Positions 6,173-7,005 of a stretch of DNA of 7,005 nucleotides are shown in pieces; position 1 is the first letter of the stretch; each line of letters starts with the position of its first letter. A program made the translations under genes and the position numbers. Below the pieces are notes generated by a model that worked only from the letters and a program-made list of their open reading frames with translations, was not told the DNA's origin and searched no databases. This stretch comes from an uncultured delta proteobacterium. Lineage in GTDB: Bacteria > Myxococcota_A > Polyangia > Polyangiales > Ga0077539. Where the stretch lies: NCBI GenBank assembly GCA_903885885.1, contig CAISKJ010000331.1, positions 1 through 7,005 of the forward strand, written 5' to 3'.

Positions 6173-7005
6173 ATGAAGGTCTTCAGAGGACTGCCCTGGA
6201 TGGGGCTGGTGCTCGCGGCGCCGGCGATCGCAGCGGCGCAGGTGACGGTGAGCGACACGGCCACCGAGGCGCAGACGCAGGGCTCGCCCCGCGCGTCGAT
6301 CACGCTCGGCTCGAGCGGCGGTCTGCGCATGGACGGCTCCACGGCGGAGACGCTCACGCCCGAGTTTCACACCGTGCAGCGCGGCGACACGCTGTGGGAC
6401 ATCACCGGGTACTACTTTCAGAACCCGTGGCGGTGGCCCGCCGTGTGGGGGCACAACCCGCAGATCACCAACCCCCACTGGATCTTCCCCGGCGACCAGG
6501 TGCGCCTCGTCGACCACGCCGAGGTGCGCATCTCCGCCGCGCCGTCGCCGCGCCTCGACGGCCGCGCCAACGTGCCCGTGGGGCGACCGCGCGTGCCCCG
6601 CGGCACCGTGTTTCTCCGCGAAGAGGCGTGGGCCGCGCCCGACGACATCAACGCCTCGGGGTCGATCTACGGCGCCCCCGAAGACAACATGATGCTGGCC
6701 GAGGGCGACCAGATCTATGTGCGCTTCGACCGCCGCGCGCCCAACGTCGGCGAGGCCTACACCATCTATCAAGATGGTCAGGCCACGCGCGGCTCGGACC
6801 GCGACGCGGGGCGCGTCGTGCGCGTGCTCGGCACGGTGATGATCGACGCGTGGGACCGCGAGCGCCACATCGCCACGGGGCGCATCACCGAGTCCATCGA
6901 GCCCATCGAGCGCGGCGAGCGCGTGGCCATCGTGCAGCGGCAGTTCGAGCCCGTGACGCCCGTCACCAACGACCGCGACCTCGCGGGCCACATCGTGGCG
7001 ACGCC
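6173..7005 (+). CDS. Secreted LysM protein, TsaP-like (3' end beyond the window)
   Basis: The visible 277 residues begin with a Sec signal peptide (MKVFRG, hydrophobic core, AIAAA with likely cleavage after A22). One LysM domain at about 65-113 runs from FHTVQRGDTLWDIT through the Trp-rich NPWRWPAVWGHNPQ to IFPGDQVRLV; LysM binds peptidoglycan glycan chains. After a Pro/Arg-rich linker, residues about 171-255 (GDQIYVRFD, VGEAYTIYQ, RVVRVLGTVMI, ERGERVAIV) resemble the FlgT_C-like module of TsaP. TsaP anchors the type IV pilus secretin to peptidoglycan and has been reported in Neisseria, Pseudomonas and Myxococcus. The NPW-WP-W-NPQI-NPHWIFPGD pattern is the form seen in these dprA-linked LysM proteins. 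No cysteine occurs in the visible part. No stop codon is reached. It is probably co-transcribed with the TPR gene. A generic LysM envelope protein is the alternative. Confidence 0.82.
   Translation, partial: MKVFRGLPWMGLVLAAPAIAAAQVTVSDTATEAQTQGSPRASITLGSSGGLRMDGSTAETLTPEFHTVQRGDTLWDITGYYFQNPWRWPAVWGHNPQITNPHWIFPGDQVRLVDHAEVRISAAPSPRLDGRANVPVGRPRVPRGTVFLREEAWAAPDDINASGSIYGAPEDNMMLAEGDQIYVRFDRRAPNVGEAYTIYQDGQATRGSDRDAGRVVRVLGTVMIDAWDRERHIATGRITESIEPIERGERVAIVQRQFEPVTPVTNDRDLAGHIVAT

Noticed and set aside
6062..6991. A 309-codon minus-strand frame opposite the LysM gene
   Set aside because: Antisense shadow. The + strand frame has a signal peptide, a LysM domain and a coupled ribosome site.

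Overview
The window is very GC-rich bacterial DNA with five protein genes packed almost end to end. Strong third-position G/C bias explains the long shadow reading frames opposite the real genes. The gene set, the acidic/basic tail on topoisomerase I, the TACGCT-type -10 box and a TsaP-like protein next to a lipoprotein with a CpoB-type TPR domain suggest a Myxococcota (former Deltaproteobacteria) chromosome. That placement is inferred from the sequence, not computed. I see no tRNA, rRNA, CRISPR array, insertion sequence or phage gene.

Layout from left to right. Positions 1-223 are a non-coding leader with a possible promoter and a ribosome binding site. glyA (224-1486, +) encodes serine hydroxymethyltransferase and starts with GTG. 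A 70-base convergent spacer with three GC-rich hairpins separates it from topA (1557-4043, -), which encodes DNA topoisomerase I with four C-terminal zinc ribbons. dprA (4120-5136, -) lies upstream of topA on the same strand, with a small hairpin in the 76-base gap. A roughly 98-base divergent spacer follows. Then come two + strand envelope genes separated by only two bases: a predicted lipoprotein with a coiled coil and CpoB/YbgF-type TPR domain (5235-6170), and a secreted LysM protein (6173 to beyond the window end) that looks like TsaP, the type IV pilus secretin-associated protein.

How the genes fit together. glyA is one-carbon metabolism and stands apart. dprA and topA both handle DNA: DprA protects incoming single strands and loads RecA in transformable bacteria, and TopA relaxes negative supercoils. 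The dprA-topA pairing is known from other phyla. In beta- and gammaproteobacteria a LysM/TsaP gene often sits beside dprA. This window therefore looks like a rearranged version of that neighbourhood, with the LysM gene divergent and a cpoB-like gene placed before it.

No wholly new system is evident. The points worth a second look are the TsaP-dprA-topA linkage, the divergent DprA motifs, a cysteine pair in the TPR domain, the unusual SHMT clade, an exact in-frame 19-base repeat inside topA, and the T-tract-free hairpin cluster between glyA and topA.
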